Assembly: GCA_032622095.1 (NCBI GenBank)
Contig: CP136066.1
Coordinates: 8,643,784 to 8,707,783 of the forward strand
Reading direction: 5' to 3'
Length of the DNA: 64,000 nucleotides
DNA from: Siphonodentalium dalli
Taxonomy: Eukaryota > Mollusca > Scaphopoda > Gadilida > Siphonodentaliidae
Both the position numbers and the translations under genes were made by a program. This document shows positions 32,450 through 47,217 of this stretch, piece by piece (positions within the stretch are counted from its first letter, which is position 1; every line of letters starts with the position of its first letter). A model generated the notes under the pieces. The model was not told the origin of the DNA. It saw only the letters and a program-made list of their open reading frames with translations, and did not search any database.

Positions 32450-34508
32450 TGACTTTCTCTGGACGTGTCTCTATGCACGCCCTGAAAGCGACTTCCGCCA
32501 GCCGGATGACAAACTCAGTTCGGAGGAAACATTGCATTCAGCTACCTGCGTGTAATCGCTATTTTTGTCATCATTAGTTTCTGACCCCCAACAAGGACGC
32601 TTACATTGTCGATCGGGACCTATACTGTGGATAATAATAATTGTAACCACAGGGTGGTGTGTGGTACACAGAAGATGTCGAGTACAATATACCATTATAT
32701 TAAGATAGTGTAGAGTATAACCGTGTGTTCGTGGGCTCATTCGTGGGTTTGGTCAGAACAACAGCCACACTGCATACAAGCGGTTTCTCGGGACAAACAA
32801 CCTGCAGTATGTATTGGAGTATTGACCCGATTATAACATGCAGTCTGTATTGGGGTATTGACCCGATTAATACCTGCAGACCCGATTATGACATTCGTGC
32901 ATGGACGTTGTTATAGATCTTCTTTGGTGTTACCCAACTTCAAACCTGCACCCCACTGCAGCAGACTGACATTGCCGGATGGTCCATGTCTGAGAAATTC
33001 CATTTGCACTCAGGTTGGAAATTTCCAATCTATTGCCACTTCAGTACGAAAGTAGGAAACATTCGACTTTTGGTTGACAAACAACTAAATCGAATAAAAG
33101 ACAAATGGAACAATAAAACCTATTTGTTCTGATATTTCAATTAACTTACCCCCTAAAAAGGTAGATCACTGCCACTCCTTGTGGGCAATTTACCACCTAA
33201 GAGGCAATGTTGCCACTCCTTGTGTGCAAATTTGCAACCACTTCGGGGCAAAATTTTGCCAATACTTGGGGGCATTTTACCACTTTTACTAATTTCGAGC
33301 GATCGATTTCTTTTGATTCATGAAGAGTTCGCGATTGCTGGAACAAATAATGTTCAACAAGTTGTCGATGTGTCATTTTTCCTCACATATGTCTCATGAA
33401 AGGGCAATTAACACTGGAATTTGGGTCGTGAAATGGATAAAATTGTACGTAAATACTGCCAATCGCAGCATCGAACTACCTTCTGTCTAAGTAACGCCCA
33501 ATGTGGCATCAACCGATCACATGCGCGCATTGTCATTTAAACTCAATCCGATTCGATGGTCCCCATATCATCAGATTCCAACAGCAGCATTTTTCTTTAA
33601 ATGGTGCTTCAGTTATCAGAATCGATTAATTGCCCAAAAACAATGCTAACCACAGTAAACTATAGTATAAAATTGTCCAAAACCTGTTATTTATCAACAT
33701 TTTGTTCAACGAAATTTTGCCGATTTGTCAAATTTCTGACGCAAAAAGCCACTTGATTTTAGAGTTATTTATCTTCATCCGCAATTTGGTCTTCTCGTCG
33801 ACTTTTAATGGGCCACTAAATATTCAAGGTGGTGAAAAATAATAGATTGAAAAAATCGATATCTGATCACTCAGAGCGTTGATGTGTGGATTCTTCGACT
33901 CGAATCAAATATGTTTACCCCCCCCCCCCAAAGAAATAGTAATTTAGGATCGTCCGATCTGATTGAGTACCTTTAACAGTTTATCCCCGTCTATGTAACA
34001 GCGCTGTATCCCGTATCTGTCAAGTTCAGCATAATTCTTCTATCACTTGAAGAATGTAGTGCTATAAAGTTATAAGTATACTGAAACTGTGTAATGATAT
34101 CAGACCTATGCTACTCCAAGATGGTATGTGATATCTGTTATATGTTTTACCCGTTTAGTATTATGTTTTTAATGTCTTATCTGTCCTCGTTTGAAACTTG
34201 GTACATTTGGACACGTTTGTTTAAACATATTTGCCCAATATGTTAGGGATTTAGAAATATAGCATTCTGCCTTCTCAATTCTCTCCTTGTCATACTATTC
34301 GGTAGGTTTTGTTTCTAACTACTAGTATGTCGCCGTAGTTAGGTTTCAAAATAGATGTCATATCAACAATATGGATGTTTGTTAATGACACGTCACATTT
34401 GTTTACATTTATACCTATCCGTTCTGGATACTGTCAGACAACAACTACAATCTGCGTATATTGTTTTGCCAGCGTCATCTCGTTGTCGTCTCTCGTTACT
34501 GTGCTGTG
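32450..34508. other. Unassigned DNA between foldback element and satellite
   Basis: No gene recognised. Two small tandem patterns are present: about 2.3 copies of a 36-bp unit with GTATTGACCCGATTA (32,804-32,890), and a loose repeat of TTGCCACTCCTTGTGGGCAA-like words at 33,165-33,290. A poly-C run sits at about 33,919. A minus frame at 32,471-32,740 has no recognisable domain. Confidence 0.4.
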
Positions 34509-37500
34509 GATGTATGTGATGTTTGGCACTGTTGGATGTCGATTCTCGATGTTTATGATGTTTGGTACTTGTTGAATGTCGATTCTCGATGTTTGTGATG
34601 TTCGGTACTGTTGGGTGTCGATTCTCGATGTTTATGATGTTCGGTACTGTTGGATGTCGATTCTCGATGTTTATGATGTTCGGTACTGTTGGATGTCGAT
34701 TCTCGATGTTTATGATGTTCGGTACTGTTGGATGTCGATTCTCGATGTTTATGATGTTCGGTACTGTTGGATGTCGATTCTCGATGTTTATGATGTTTGG
34801 TACTGTTGGTTGTCGATTCTCGATGTTTATGATGTTTGGTACTGTTGGATGTCGATTCTCGATGTTTATGATGTTTGGTACTGTTGGATGTCGATTCTCG
34901 ATGTTTATGATGTTTGGTACTGTTGGATGTCGATTCTCGATGTTTATGATGTTTGGTCCTGTTGGATGTCGATTCTCGATGTTTATGATGTTTGGTACTG
35001 TTGGATGTCGATTCTCGATGTTTATGATGTTTGGTACTGTTGGGTGTCGATTCTCGATGTTTATGATGTTTGGTACTGTTGGATGTCGATTCTCGATGTT
35101 TATGATGTTCGGTACTGTTGGATGTCGATTCTCGATGTTTATGATGTTTGGTACTGTTGAATGTCGATTCTCGATGTGTATGATGTTCGGTACTTGTGGG
35201 ATGTCGATTCTCGATGTTTATGATGTTTGGTACTGTTGGATGTCGATTCTCGATGTTTATGATGTTTGGTACTGTTGGATGTCGATTCTCGATGTTTATG
35301 ATGTTTGGTACTTGTTGGATGTCGATTCTCGATGTTTATGATGTTTGGTACTGTTGGATGTCGATTCTCGATGTTTATGATGTTTGGTACTTGTTGGATG
35401 TCGATTCTCGATGTTTATGATGTTTGGTACTGTTGGATGTCGATTCTCGATGTTTATGATGTTTGGTACTGTTGGATGTCGATTATCGATGTTTATGATG
35501 TTTGGTACTTGTTGGATGTCGATTCTCGATGTTTATGATGTTTGGTACTGTTGGATGTCGATTCTCGATGTTTATGATGTTTGGTACTGTTGGATGTCGA
35601 TTCTAGATGTTTATGATGTTTGGTACGTGTTGGATGTCGATTCTCGATGTTTATGATGTTTGGTACTTGTTGGATGTCGGTTCTCGATGTTTATGATGTT
35701 TGTACTTGTTGGATGTCGATTCTCGATGTTTATGATGTTTGGTACTTGTTGGATGTCGATTCTCGATGTTTATGATGTTTGGTACTGTTGGATGTCGATT
35801 CTCGATGTTTATGATGTTTGGTACTTGTTGGATGTCGATTCTCGATGTTTATGATGTTCGGTACTGTTGGATGTCGATTCTCGATGTTTATGATGTTTGG
35901 TACTGTTGGATGTCGATTCTCGATGTTTATGATGTTTGGTACTGTTGGATGTCGATTCTCGATGTTTATGATGTTTGGTACTGTTGGATGTCGATTCTCG
36001 ATGTTTATGATGTTCGGTACTGTTGGATGTCGATTCTCGATGTTTATGATGTTCGGTACTGTTGGATGTCGATTCTCGATGTTTATGATGTTTGGTACTG
36101 TTGGATGTCGATTCTCGATGTTTATGATGTTCGGTACTGTTGGATGTCGATTCTCGATGTTTATGATCTTTGGTACTTGTTGGATGTCGATTCTCGATGT
36201 TTATGATCTTTGGTACTTGTTGGATGTCGATTCTCGATGTTTATGATGTTCGGTACTTGTTGGATGTCGATTCTCGATGTTTATGATGTTTGGTACTGTT
36301 GGATGTCGATTCTCGATGTTTATGATGTTTGGTACTGTTGGATGTCGATTCTCGATGTGTATGATGTTTGGTACTGTTGGATGTCGATTCTCGATGTTTA
36401 TGATGTTTGGTACTGTTGGATGTCGATTCTCGATGTTTATGATGTTCGGTACTGTTGGATGTCGATTCTCGATGTTTATGATGTTTGGTACTGTTGGATG
36501 TCGATTCTCGATGTGTATGATGTTCGGTACTGTTGGATGTCGATTCTCGATGTTTATGATGTTTGGTACTGTTGGATGTCGATTCTCGATGTTTATGATG
36601 TTCGGTACTGTTGGATGTCGATTCTCGATGTTTATGATGTTTGGTACTTGTTGGATGTCGATTCTCGATGTTTATGATGTTTGGTACTTGTTGGATGTCG
36701 ATTCTCGATGTTTATGATGTTTGGTACTGTTGGGTGTCGATTCTCGATGTTAATGATGTTTGGTACTGTTGGATGTCGATTCTCGATGTGTATGATGTTT
36801 GGTACTGTTGGATGTCGATTCTCGATGTTTATGATGTTTGGTACTGTTGGATGTCGATTCTCGATGTTTATGATGTTTGGTACTGTTGGATGTCGATTCT
36901 CGATGTTTATAATGTTCGGTACTGTTGGATGTCGATTATCGATGTTTATGATGTTTGGTACTGTTGGATGTCGATTCTCGATGTTTATGATGTTTGGTAC
37001 TGTTGGATGTCGATTCTCGATGTTTATGATGTTCGGTACTGTTGGATGTCGATTCTCGACGTTTATGATGTTTGGTACTGTTGGATGTCGATTCTCGATG
37101 TTTATGATGTTTGGTACTGTTGGATGTCGATTCTCGATGTTTATGATGTTTGGTACTGTTGGATGTCGATTCTCGATGTTTATGATGTTTGGTACTTGTT
37201 GGATGTCGATTCTCGATGTTTATGATGTTTGGTACTTGTTGGATGTCGATTCTCGATGTTTATGATGTTTGGTACTGTTGGATGTCGATTCTCGATGTTT
37301 ATGATGTTTGGTACTGTTGGATGTCGATTCTCGATGTTTATGATGTTTGGTACTGTTGGATGTCGATTCTCGAAGTTTATGATGTTTGGTACTGTTGGAT
37401 GTCGATTCTCGACGTTTATGATGTTTGGTACTGTTGGATGTCGATTCTCGAAGTTTATGATGTTTGGTACTGTTGGATGTCGATTCTCGATGTTTATGAT

Positions 37501-40500
37501 GTTTGGTACTTGTTGGATGTCGATTCTCGATGTTTATGATGTTCGGTACTGTTGGATGTCGATTCTCGATGTTTATGATGTTTGGTACTTGTTGGATGTC
37601 GATTCTCGATGTTTATGATGTTTGGTACAGTTGGATGTCGATTCTCGAAGTTTATGATGTTTGGTACTGTTGGATGTCGATTCTCGATGTTTATGATGTT
37701 TGGTACTGTTGGATGTCGATTCTCGATGTTTATGATGGTTGGTACTGTTGGATGTCGATTCTCGATGTTTATGATGTTTGGTACTTGTTGGATGTCGATT
37801 CTCGATGTTTATGATGTTTGGTACTGTTGGATGTCGATTCTCGATGTTTATGATGTTTGGTACTTGTTGGATGTCGATTCTCGATGTTTATAATGTTTGG
37901 TACAGTTGGATGTCGATTCTCGATGTTTATGATGTTTGGTACTGTTGGATGTCGATTATCGATGTTTATGATGTTTGGTACTTGTTGGATGTCGATTTTC
38001 GATGTTTATGATGTTTGGTACTGTTGGATGTCGATTCTCGATGTTTATGATGTTTGGTACTGTTGGATGTCGATTCTTGATGTTTATGATGTTTGGTACT
38101 TGTTGGATGTCGATTCTCGATGTTTATGATGTTTGGTACTTGTTGGATGTCGATTCTCGATGTTTATGATGTTTGTACTTGTTGGATGTCGATTCTCGAT
38201 GTTTATGATGTTTGGTACTTGTTGGATGTCGATTCTCGATGTTTATGATGTTTGGTACTGTTGGATGTCGATTCTCGATGTTTATGATGTTTGGTACTGT
38301 TGGATGTCGATTCTCGATGTTTATGATGTTTGGTACTGTTGGATGTCGATTCTCGATGTGTATGATGTTTGGTACTGTTGGATGTCGATTCTCGATGTGT
38401 ATGATGTTTGGTACTGCTGGATGTCGAATCTCGATGTTTATGATGTTTGGTACTGTTGGATGTCGATTCTCGATGTTTATGATGTTCGGTACTGTTGGAT
38501 GTCGATTCTCGATGTTTATGATGTTCGGTACTGTTGGATGTCGATTCTCGATGTTTATGATGTTTAGTACTGTTGGATGTCGATTCTCGATGTTTATGAT
38601 GTTCGGTACTGTTGGATGTCGATTCTCGATGTTTATGATGTTTGGTACTTGTTGGATGTCGATTCTCGATGTTTATGATGTTCGGTACTTGTTGGATGTC
38701 GATTCTCGATGTTTATGATGTTTGGTACTGTTGGATGTCGATTCTCGATGTTTATGATGTTTGGTACTGTTGGATGTCGATTCTCGATGTGTATGATGTT
38801 TGGTACTGTTGGATGTCGATTCTCGATGTTTATGATGTTTGGTACTGTTGGATGTCGATTCTCGATGTTTATGATGTTCGGTACTGTTGGATGTCGATTC
38901 TCGATGTTTATGATGTTCGGTACTGTTGGATGTCGATTCTCGATGTTTATGATGTTTGGTACTGTTGGATGTCGATTCTCGATGTGTATGATGTTCGGTA
39001 CTGTTGGATGTCGATTCTCGATGTTTATGATGTTTGGTACTGTTGGATGTCGATTCTCGATGTTTATGATGTTCGGTACTGTTGGATGTCGATTCTCGAT
39101 GTTTATGATGTTTGGTACTTGTTGGATGTCGATTCTCGATGTTTATGATGTTTGGTACTTGTTGGATGTCGATTCTCGATGTTTATGATGTTTGGTACTG
39201 TTGGATGTCGATTCTCGATGTTTATGATGTTTGGTACTGTTGGATGTCGATTCTCGATGTGTATGATGTTTGGTACTGTTGGATGTCGATTCTCGATGTT
39301 TATGATGTTTGGTACTGTTGGATGTCGATTCTCGATGTTTATGATGTTTGGTACTGTTGGATGTCGATTCTCGATGTTTATGATGTTCGGTACTGTTGGA
39401 TGTCGATTCTCGATGTTTATGATGTTCGGTACTGTTGGATGTCGATTCTCGATGTTTATGATGTTCGGTACTGTTGGATGTCGATTCTCGATGTTTATGA
39501 TGTTCGGTACTGTTGGATGTCGATACTCGATGTTTATGATGTTTGGTACTGTTGGATGTCGATTCTCGATGTTTATGATGTTTGGTACTTGTTGGATGTC
39601 GATTCTCGATGTTTATGATGTTTGGTACTGTTGGATGTCGATTCTCGATGTTTATGATGTTTGGTACTTGTTGGATGTCGATTCTCGATGTTTATGATGT
39701 TTGGTACTGTTGGATGTCGATTCTCGATGTTTATGATGTTTGGTACTGTTGGATGTCGATTATCGATGTTTATGATGTTTGGTACTTGTTGGATGTCGAT
39801 TCTCGATGTTTATGATGTTTGGTACTGTTGGATGTCGATTCTCGATGTTTATGATGTTTGGTACTGTTGGATGTCGATTCTTGATGTTTATGATGTTTGG
39901 TACTTGTTGGATGTCGATTCTCGATGTTTATGATGTTTGGTACTTGTTGGATGTCGATTCTCGATGTTTATGATGTTTGTACTTGTTGGATGTCGATTCT
40001 CGATGTTTATGATGTTTGGTACTTGTTGGATGTCGATTCTCGATGTTTATGATGTTTGGTACTGTTGGATGTCGATTCTCGATGTTTATGATGTTTGGTA
40101 CTTGTTGGATGTCGATTCTCGATGTTTATGATGTTCGGTACTGTTGGATGTCGATTCTCGATGTTTATGATGTTTGGTACTGTTGGATGTCGATTCTCGA
40201 TGTTTATGATGTTTGGTACTGTTGGATGTCGATTCTCGATGTTTATGATGTTTGGTACTGTTGGATGTCGATTCTCGATGTTTATGATGTTCGGTACTGT
40301 TGGATGTCGATTCTCGATGTTTATGATGTTCGGTACTGTTGGATGTCGATTCTCGATGTTTATGATGTTTGGTACTGTTGGATGTCGATTCTCGATGTTT
40401 ATGATGTTCGGTACTGTTGGATGTCGATTCTCGATGTTTATGATGTTTGGTACTTGTTGGATATCGATTCTCGATGTTTATGATGTTCGGTACTTGTTGG

Positions 40501-41386
40501 ATGTCGATTCTCGATGTTTATGATGTTTGGTACTGTTGGATGTCGATTCTCGATGTTTATGATGTTTGGTACTGTTGGATGTCGATTCTCGATGTGTATG
40601 ATGTTTGGTACTGTTGGATGTCGATTCTCGATGTTTATGATGTTTGGTACTGTTGAATGTCGATTCTCGATGTTTATGATGTTCGGTACTGTTGGATGTC
40701 GATTCTCGATGTTTATGATGTTTGGTACTGTTGGATGTCGATTCTCGATGTGTATGATGTTCGGTACTGTTGGATGTCGATTCTCGATGTTTATGATGTT
40801 TGGTACTGTTGGATGTCGATTCTCGATGTTTATGATGTTCGGTACTGTTGGATGTCGATTCTCGATGTTTATGATGTTTGGTACTTGTTGGATGTCGATT
40901 CTCGATGTTTATGATGTTTGGTACTTGTTGGATGTCGATTCTCGATGTTTATGATGTTTGGTACTGTTGGATGTCGATTCTCGATGTTTATGATGTTTGG
41001 TACTGTTGGATGTCGATTCTCGATGTGTATGATGTTTGGTACTGTTGGATGTCGATTCTCGATGTTTATGATGTTTGGTACTGTTGGATGTCGATTCTCG
41101 ATGTTTATGATGTTTGGTACTGTTGGATGTCGATTCTCGATGTTTATGATGTTCGGTACTGTTGGATGTCGATTCTCGATGTTTATGATGTTCGGTACTG
41201 TTGGATGTCGATTCTCGATGTTTATGATGTTCGGTACTGTTGGATGTCGATTCTCGATGTTTATGATGTTCGGTACTGTTGGATGTCGATTCTCGATGTT
41301 TATGATGTTTGGTACTGTTGGATGTCGATTCTCGATGTTTATAATGTTTGGTACTGTTGGATGTAGATTCTCGATGTTTATGATGT

Positions 41387-43425
41387 TTGGTACTTGTTGG
41401 GTGTCGATTCTCGATGTTTATGATGTTTGGTACTGTTGGATGTCGATTCTCGATGTTTATGATGTTTGGTACTGTTGTATGTCGATTTTCGATGTTTATG
41501 ATGTTTGGTACTGTTGGATGTCGATTCTCGATGTTTATGATGTTTGGTACTGTTGGATGTCGATTCTCGATGTTTATGATGTTTGGTACTGTTGGATGTC
41601 GATTCTCGATGTTTATGATGTTTGGTACTGTTGTATGTCGATTCTCGATGTTTATGATGTTTGGTACTGTTGGATGTCGATTCTCGATGTTTATGATGTT
41701 TGGTACTGTTGGATGTCGATTCTCGATGTTTATGATGTTTGGTACTGTTGGATGTCGATTCTCGATGTTTATGATGTTTGGTACTGTTGTATGTCGATTC
41801 TCGATGTTTATGATGTTTGGTACTGTTGGATGTCGATTCTCGATGTTTATGATGTTTGGTACTGTTGTATGTCGATTCTCGATGTTTATGATGTTTGGTA
41901 CTGTTGGATGTCGATTCTCGATGTTTATGATGTTTGGTACTGTTGGATGTCGATTCTCGATGTTTATGATGTTTGGTACTGTTGGATGTCGATTCTCGAT
42001 GTTTATGATGTTTGGTACTGTTGTATGTCGATTTTCGATGTTTATGATGTTTGGTACTGTTGGATGTCGATTCTCGATGTTTATGATGTTTGGTACTGTT
42101 GGATGTCGATTCTCGATGTTTATGATGTTCGGTACTGTTGGATGTCGATTCTCGATGTTTATGATGTTTGGTACTGTTGGATGTCGATTCTCGATGTTTA
42201 TGATGTTTGGTACTGTTGTATGTCGATTTTCGATGTTTATGATGTTTGGTACTGTTGGATGTCGATTCTCGATGTTTATGATGTTCGGTACTGTTGGATG
42301 TCGATTCTCGATGTTTATGATGTTCGGTACTGTTGGATGTCGATTCTCGATGTTTATGATGTTCGGTACTGTTGGATGTCGATTCTCGATGTTTATGATG
42401 TTCGGTACTGTTGGATGTCGATTCTCGATGTTTATGATGTTTGGTACTGTTGGATGTCGATTCTCGATGTTTATGATGTTTGGTACTGTTGGATGTCGAT
42501 TCTCGATGTTTATGATGTTTGGTACTGTTGGATGTCGATTCTCGATGTTTATGATGTTTGGTACTGTTGGATGTCGATTCTCGATGTTTATGATGTTTGG
42601 TACTGCTGGATGTCGATTCTCGATGTTTATGATGTTTGGTACTGTTGGATGTCGATTCTCGATGTTTATGATGTTTGGTACTGTTGGATGTCGATTCTCG
42701 ATGTTTATTATGTTTGGTACTGTTGGATGTCGATTCTCGATGTTTATGATGTTCGGTACTGTTGGATGTCGATTCTCGATGTTTATGATGTTTGGTACTG
42801 TTGGATGTCGATTCTCGATGTTTATGATGTTCGGTACTGTTGGATGTCGATTCTCGATGTTTATGATGTTCGGTACTGCTGGATGTCGATTCTCGGTGTT
42901 TATGATGTTTGGTACTGTTGGATGTCGATTCTCGATGTTTATGATGTTTGGTACTGTTGGATGTCGATTCTCGATGTTTATGATGTTTGGTACTGTTGGA
43001 TGTCGATTCTCGATGTTTATGATGTTCGGTACTGTTGGATGTCGATTCTCGATGTTTATGATGTTCGGTACTGTTGGATGTCGATTCTCGATGTTTATGA
43101 TGTTTGGTACTGTTGGATGTCGATTCTCGATGTTTATGATGTTTGGTACTGTTGGATGTCGATTCTCGATGTTTATGATGTTCGGTACTGTTGGATGTCG
43201 ATTCTCGATGTTTATGATGTTTGGTACTGTTGGATGTCGATTCTCGATGTTTATGATGTTTGGTACTGCTGGATGTCGATTCTCGATGTTTATGATGTTT
43301 GGTACTGTTGGATGTCGATTCTCGATGTTTATGATGTTCGGTACTGTTGGATGTCGATTCTCGATGTTTATGATGTTCGGTACTGCTGGATGTCGATTCT
43401 CGATGTTTATGATGTTTGGTACTTG
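41387..43425 (+). repeat. Satellite block free of frame-shifting variants
   Basis: About 52 consecutive units are all 39 bp, so overlapping plus frames of 844 codons (40,918-43,452) and 701 codons (41,387-43,492) stay open. The block is marked by the TTGTATG variant (near 41,475, 41,633, 41,790, 41,868, 42,023 and 42,215), which is rare elsewhere. There is no start context, splice site or non-repeat sequence to support a protein. Confidence 0.85.
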
Positions 43426-44609
43426 TTGGATGTCGATTCTCGATGTTTATGATGTTTGGTACTTGTTGGATGTCGATTCTCGATGTTTATGATGTTTGGT
43501 ACTGTTGGATGTCGATTCTCGATGTGTATGATGTTTGGTACGGTTGGATGTCGATTCTCGATGTGTATGATGTTTGGTACTGTTGGATGTCGATTCTCGA
43601 TGTGTATGATGTTTGGTACTGTTGGATGTCGATTCTCGATGTTTATGATGTTTGGTACTGTTGGATGTCGATTCTCGATGTTTATGATGTTTGGTACTGC
43701 TGGATGTCGATTCTCGATATTTATGATGTTTGGTACTGTTGGATGTCGATTCTCGATGTTTATGATGTTCGGTACTGTTGGATGTCGATTCTCGATGTTT
43801 ATGATGTTTGGTACTGTTGGATGTCGATTCTCGATGTTTATGATGTTCGGTACTGTTGGATGTCGATTCTCGATGTTTATGATGTTTGGTACTGCTGGAT
43901 GTCGATTCTCGATGTTTATGATGTTTGGTACTGTTGGATGTCGATTCTCGATGTTTATGATGTTCGGTACTGTTGGATGTCGATTCTCGATGTTTATGAT
44001 GTTCGGTACTGCTGGATGTCGATTCTCGATGTTTATGATGTTTGGTACTTGTTGGATGTCGATTCTCGATGTTTATGATGTTTGGTACTTGTCGGATGTC
44101 GATTCTCGATGTTTATGATGTTTGGTACTGTTGGATGTCGATTCTCGATGTGTATGATATTTGGTACTGTTGGATGTCGATTCTCGATGTGTATGATGTT
44201 TGGTACTGCTGGATGTCGATTCTCGACGTGTATGATGTTTGGTACTGTTGGATGTCGATTCTCGATATTTATGATGTTTGGTACTGTTGGATGTCGATTC
44301 TCGATGTGTATGATGTTCGGTACTGTTGGATGTCGATTCTCGATGTTTATGATGTTTGGTACTGTTGGATGTCGATTTTCGATGTTTATGATGTTTGGTA
44401 CTTGTTGGATGTCGATTCTCGATGTTTATGATGTTCGGTACTGTTGGATGTCGATTCTCGATGTTTATGATGTTTGGTACTGTTGGATGTCGATTCTCGA
44501 TGTTTATGATGTTCGGTACTGTTGGATGTCGATTCTCGATGTTTATGATGTTTGGTACTGTTGGATGTCGATTTTCGATGTTTATGATGTTTGGTACTTG
44601 TTGGATGTC

Positions 44610-47217
44610 GATTCTCGAAGTTTATGATGTTCGGTACTGTTGGATGTCGATTCTCGATGTTTATGATGTTTGGTACTGCTGGATGTCGATTCTCGATGTT
44701 TATGATGTTTGGTACTGTTGGATGTCGATTCTCGATGTTTATGATGTTCGGTACTGTTGGATGTCGATTCTCGATGTTTATGATGTTTGGTACTGTTGGA
44801 TGTCGATTCTCGATGTTTATGATGTTTGGTACTGCTGGATGTCGATTCTCGATGTTTATGATGTTTGGTACTGTTGGATGTCGATTCTCGATGTTTATGA
44901 TGTTCGGTACTGTTGGATGTCGATTCTCGATGTTTATGATGTTTGGTACTGTTGGATGTCGATTCTCGATGTTTATGATGTTTGGTACTGCTGGATGTCG
45001 ATTCTCGATGTTTATGATGTTTGGTACTGTTGGATGTCGATTCTCGATGTTTATGATGTTTGGTACTGCTGGATGTCGATTCTCGATGTTTATGATGTTT
45101 GGTACTGTTGGATGTCGATTCTCGATGTTTATGATGTTTGGTACTGTTGGATGTCGATTCTCGATGTTTATGATGTTTGGTACTGTTGAATGTCGATTCT
45201 CGATGTTTATGATGTTCGGTACTGTTGAATGTCGATTCTCGATGTTTATGATGTTTGGTACTTGTTGGATGTCGATTCTCGATGTTTATGATGTTCGGTA
45301 CTGTTGAATGTCGATTCTCGATGTTTATGATGTTCGGTACTGTTGGGTGTCGATTTTCGATGTTTATGATGTTTGGTACTTGTTGGATGTCGATTTTCGA
45401 TGTTTATGATGTTCGGTACTGTTGGGTGTCGATTTTCGATGTTTATGATGTTCGGTACTGTTGAATGTCGATTCTCGATGTTTATGATGTTCGGTACTGT
45501 TGAATGTCGATTTTCGATGTTTATGATGTTTGATACTGTTGGATGTCGATTCTCGATGTTTATGATGTTCGGTTCTGTTGAATGTCGATTCTCGATGTTT
45601 ATGATGTTCGGTACTGTTGGGTGTCGATTTTCGATGTTTATGATGTTTAGTACTTGTTGGATGTCGATTCTCGATGTTTATGATGTTCGGTACTGTTGGG
45701 TGTCGATTTTCGATGTTTATGATGTTCGGTACTGTTGAATGTCGATTCTCGATGTTTATGATGTTCGGTACTGTTGGGTGTCGATTTTCGATGTTTATGA
45801 TGTTTGGTACTTGTTGGATGTCGATTCTCGATGTTTATGATGTTTGGTACTGTTGGATGTCGATTTTCGATGTTTATGATGTTTGATACTGTTGGATGTA
45901 GATTCTCGATATTTATGATGTTTGGTACTGCTGGATGTCGATTCTCGATGTTTATGATGTTTGGTACTGTTGGATGTCGATTCTCGATGTTTATGATGTT
46001 TGGTACTGTTGGATGTCGATTTTCGATGTTTATGATGTTGGGTACTTGTTGGATGTCGATTCTCGATGTTTATGATGTTCGGTACTGTTGGATGTCGATT
46101 CTCGATGTTTATGATGTTTGGTACTGCTGGATGTCGATTCTCGATGTTTATGATGTTTGGTACTGTTGGATGTCGATTCTCGATGTTTATGATGTTCGGT
46201 ACTGTTGGATGTCGATTCTCGATGTTTATGATGTTTGGTACTGTTGGATGTCGATTCTCGATGTTTATGATGTTTGGTACTGCTGGATGTCGATTCTCGA
46301 TGTTTATGATGTTTGGTACTGTTGGATGTCGATTCTCGATGTTTATGATGTTCGGTACTGTTGGATGTCGATTCTCGATGTTTATGATGTTTGGTACTGT
46401 TGGATGTCGATTCTCGATGTTTATGATGTTTGGTACTGCTGGATGTCGATTCTCGATGTTTATGATGTTTGGTACTGTTGGATGTCGATTCTCGATGTTT
46501 ATGATGTTTGGTACTGCTGGATGTCGATTCTCGATGTTTATGATGTTTGGTACTGTTGATTGTCGATTCTCGATGTTTATGATGTTCAGTACTTGTTGGA
46601 TGTCGATTCTCGATGTTTATGATGTTCGGTACTGTTGAATGTCGATTCTCGATGTTTATGATGTTCGGTACTGTTGGGTGTCGATTTTCGATGTTTATGA
46701 TGTTTGGTACTTGTTGGATGTCGATTTTCGATGTTTATGATGTTCGGTACTGTTGGGTGTCGATTTTCGATGTTTATGATGTTCGGTACTGTTGAATGTC
46801 GATTCTCGATGTTTATGATGTTCGGTACTGTTGAATGTCGATTTTCGATGTTTATGATGTTTGATACTGTTGGATGTCGATTCTCGATGTTTATGATGTT
46901 CGGTTCTGTTGAATGTCGATTCTCGATGTTTATGATGTTCGGTACTGTTGGGTGTCGATTTTCGATGTTTATGATGTTTAGTACTTGTTGGATGTCGATT
47001 CTCGATGTTTATGATGTTCGGTACTGTTGGGTGTCGATTTTCGATGTTTATGATGTTCGGTACTGTTGAATGTCGATTCTCGATGTTTATGATGTTCGGT
47101 ACTGTTGGGTGTCGATTTTCGATGTTTATGATGTTTGGTACTTGTTGGATGTCGATTCTCGATGTTTATGATGTTTGGTACTGTTGGATGTCGATTTTCG
47201 ATGTTTATGATGTTTGA
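44610..47217. repeat. Satellite higher-order duplication, about 1.33 kb
   Basis: The variant order at 45,373-45,886 (TTGGGTG, TTTTCG, TTGAATG, TTTGATACTG and GTTCTG units) repeats at 46,704-47,217, exactly 1,331 bp away. To the left, a CTGCTGG-rich part (about 44,610-45,190) matches about 46,050-46,560 at an offset of about 1,370, one unit different. This is a tandem segmental duplication within the array. Confidence 0.85.

Noticed and set aside
32471-32740. 89-codon minus-strand open frame abutting the foldback element, considered as a disrupted exon
   Set aside because: I could not match it to a domain or to splice signals joining it to the lectin gene.
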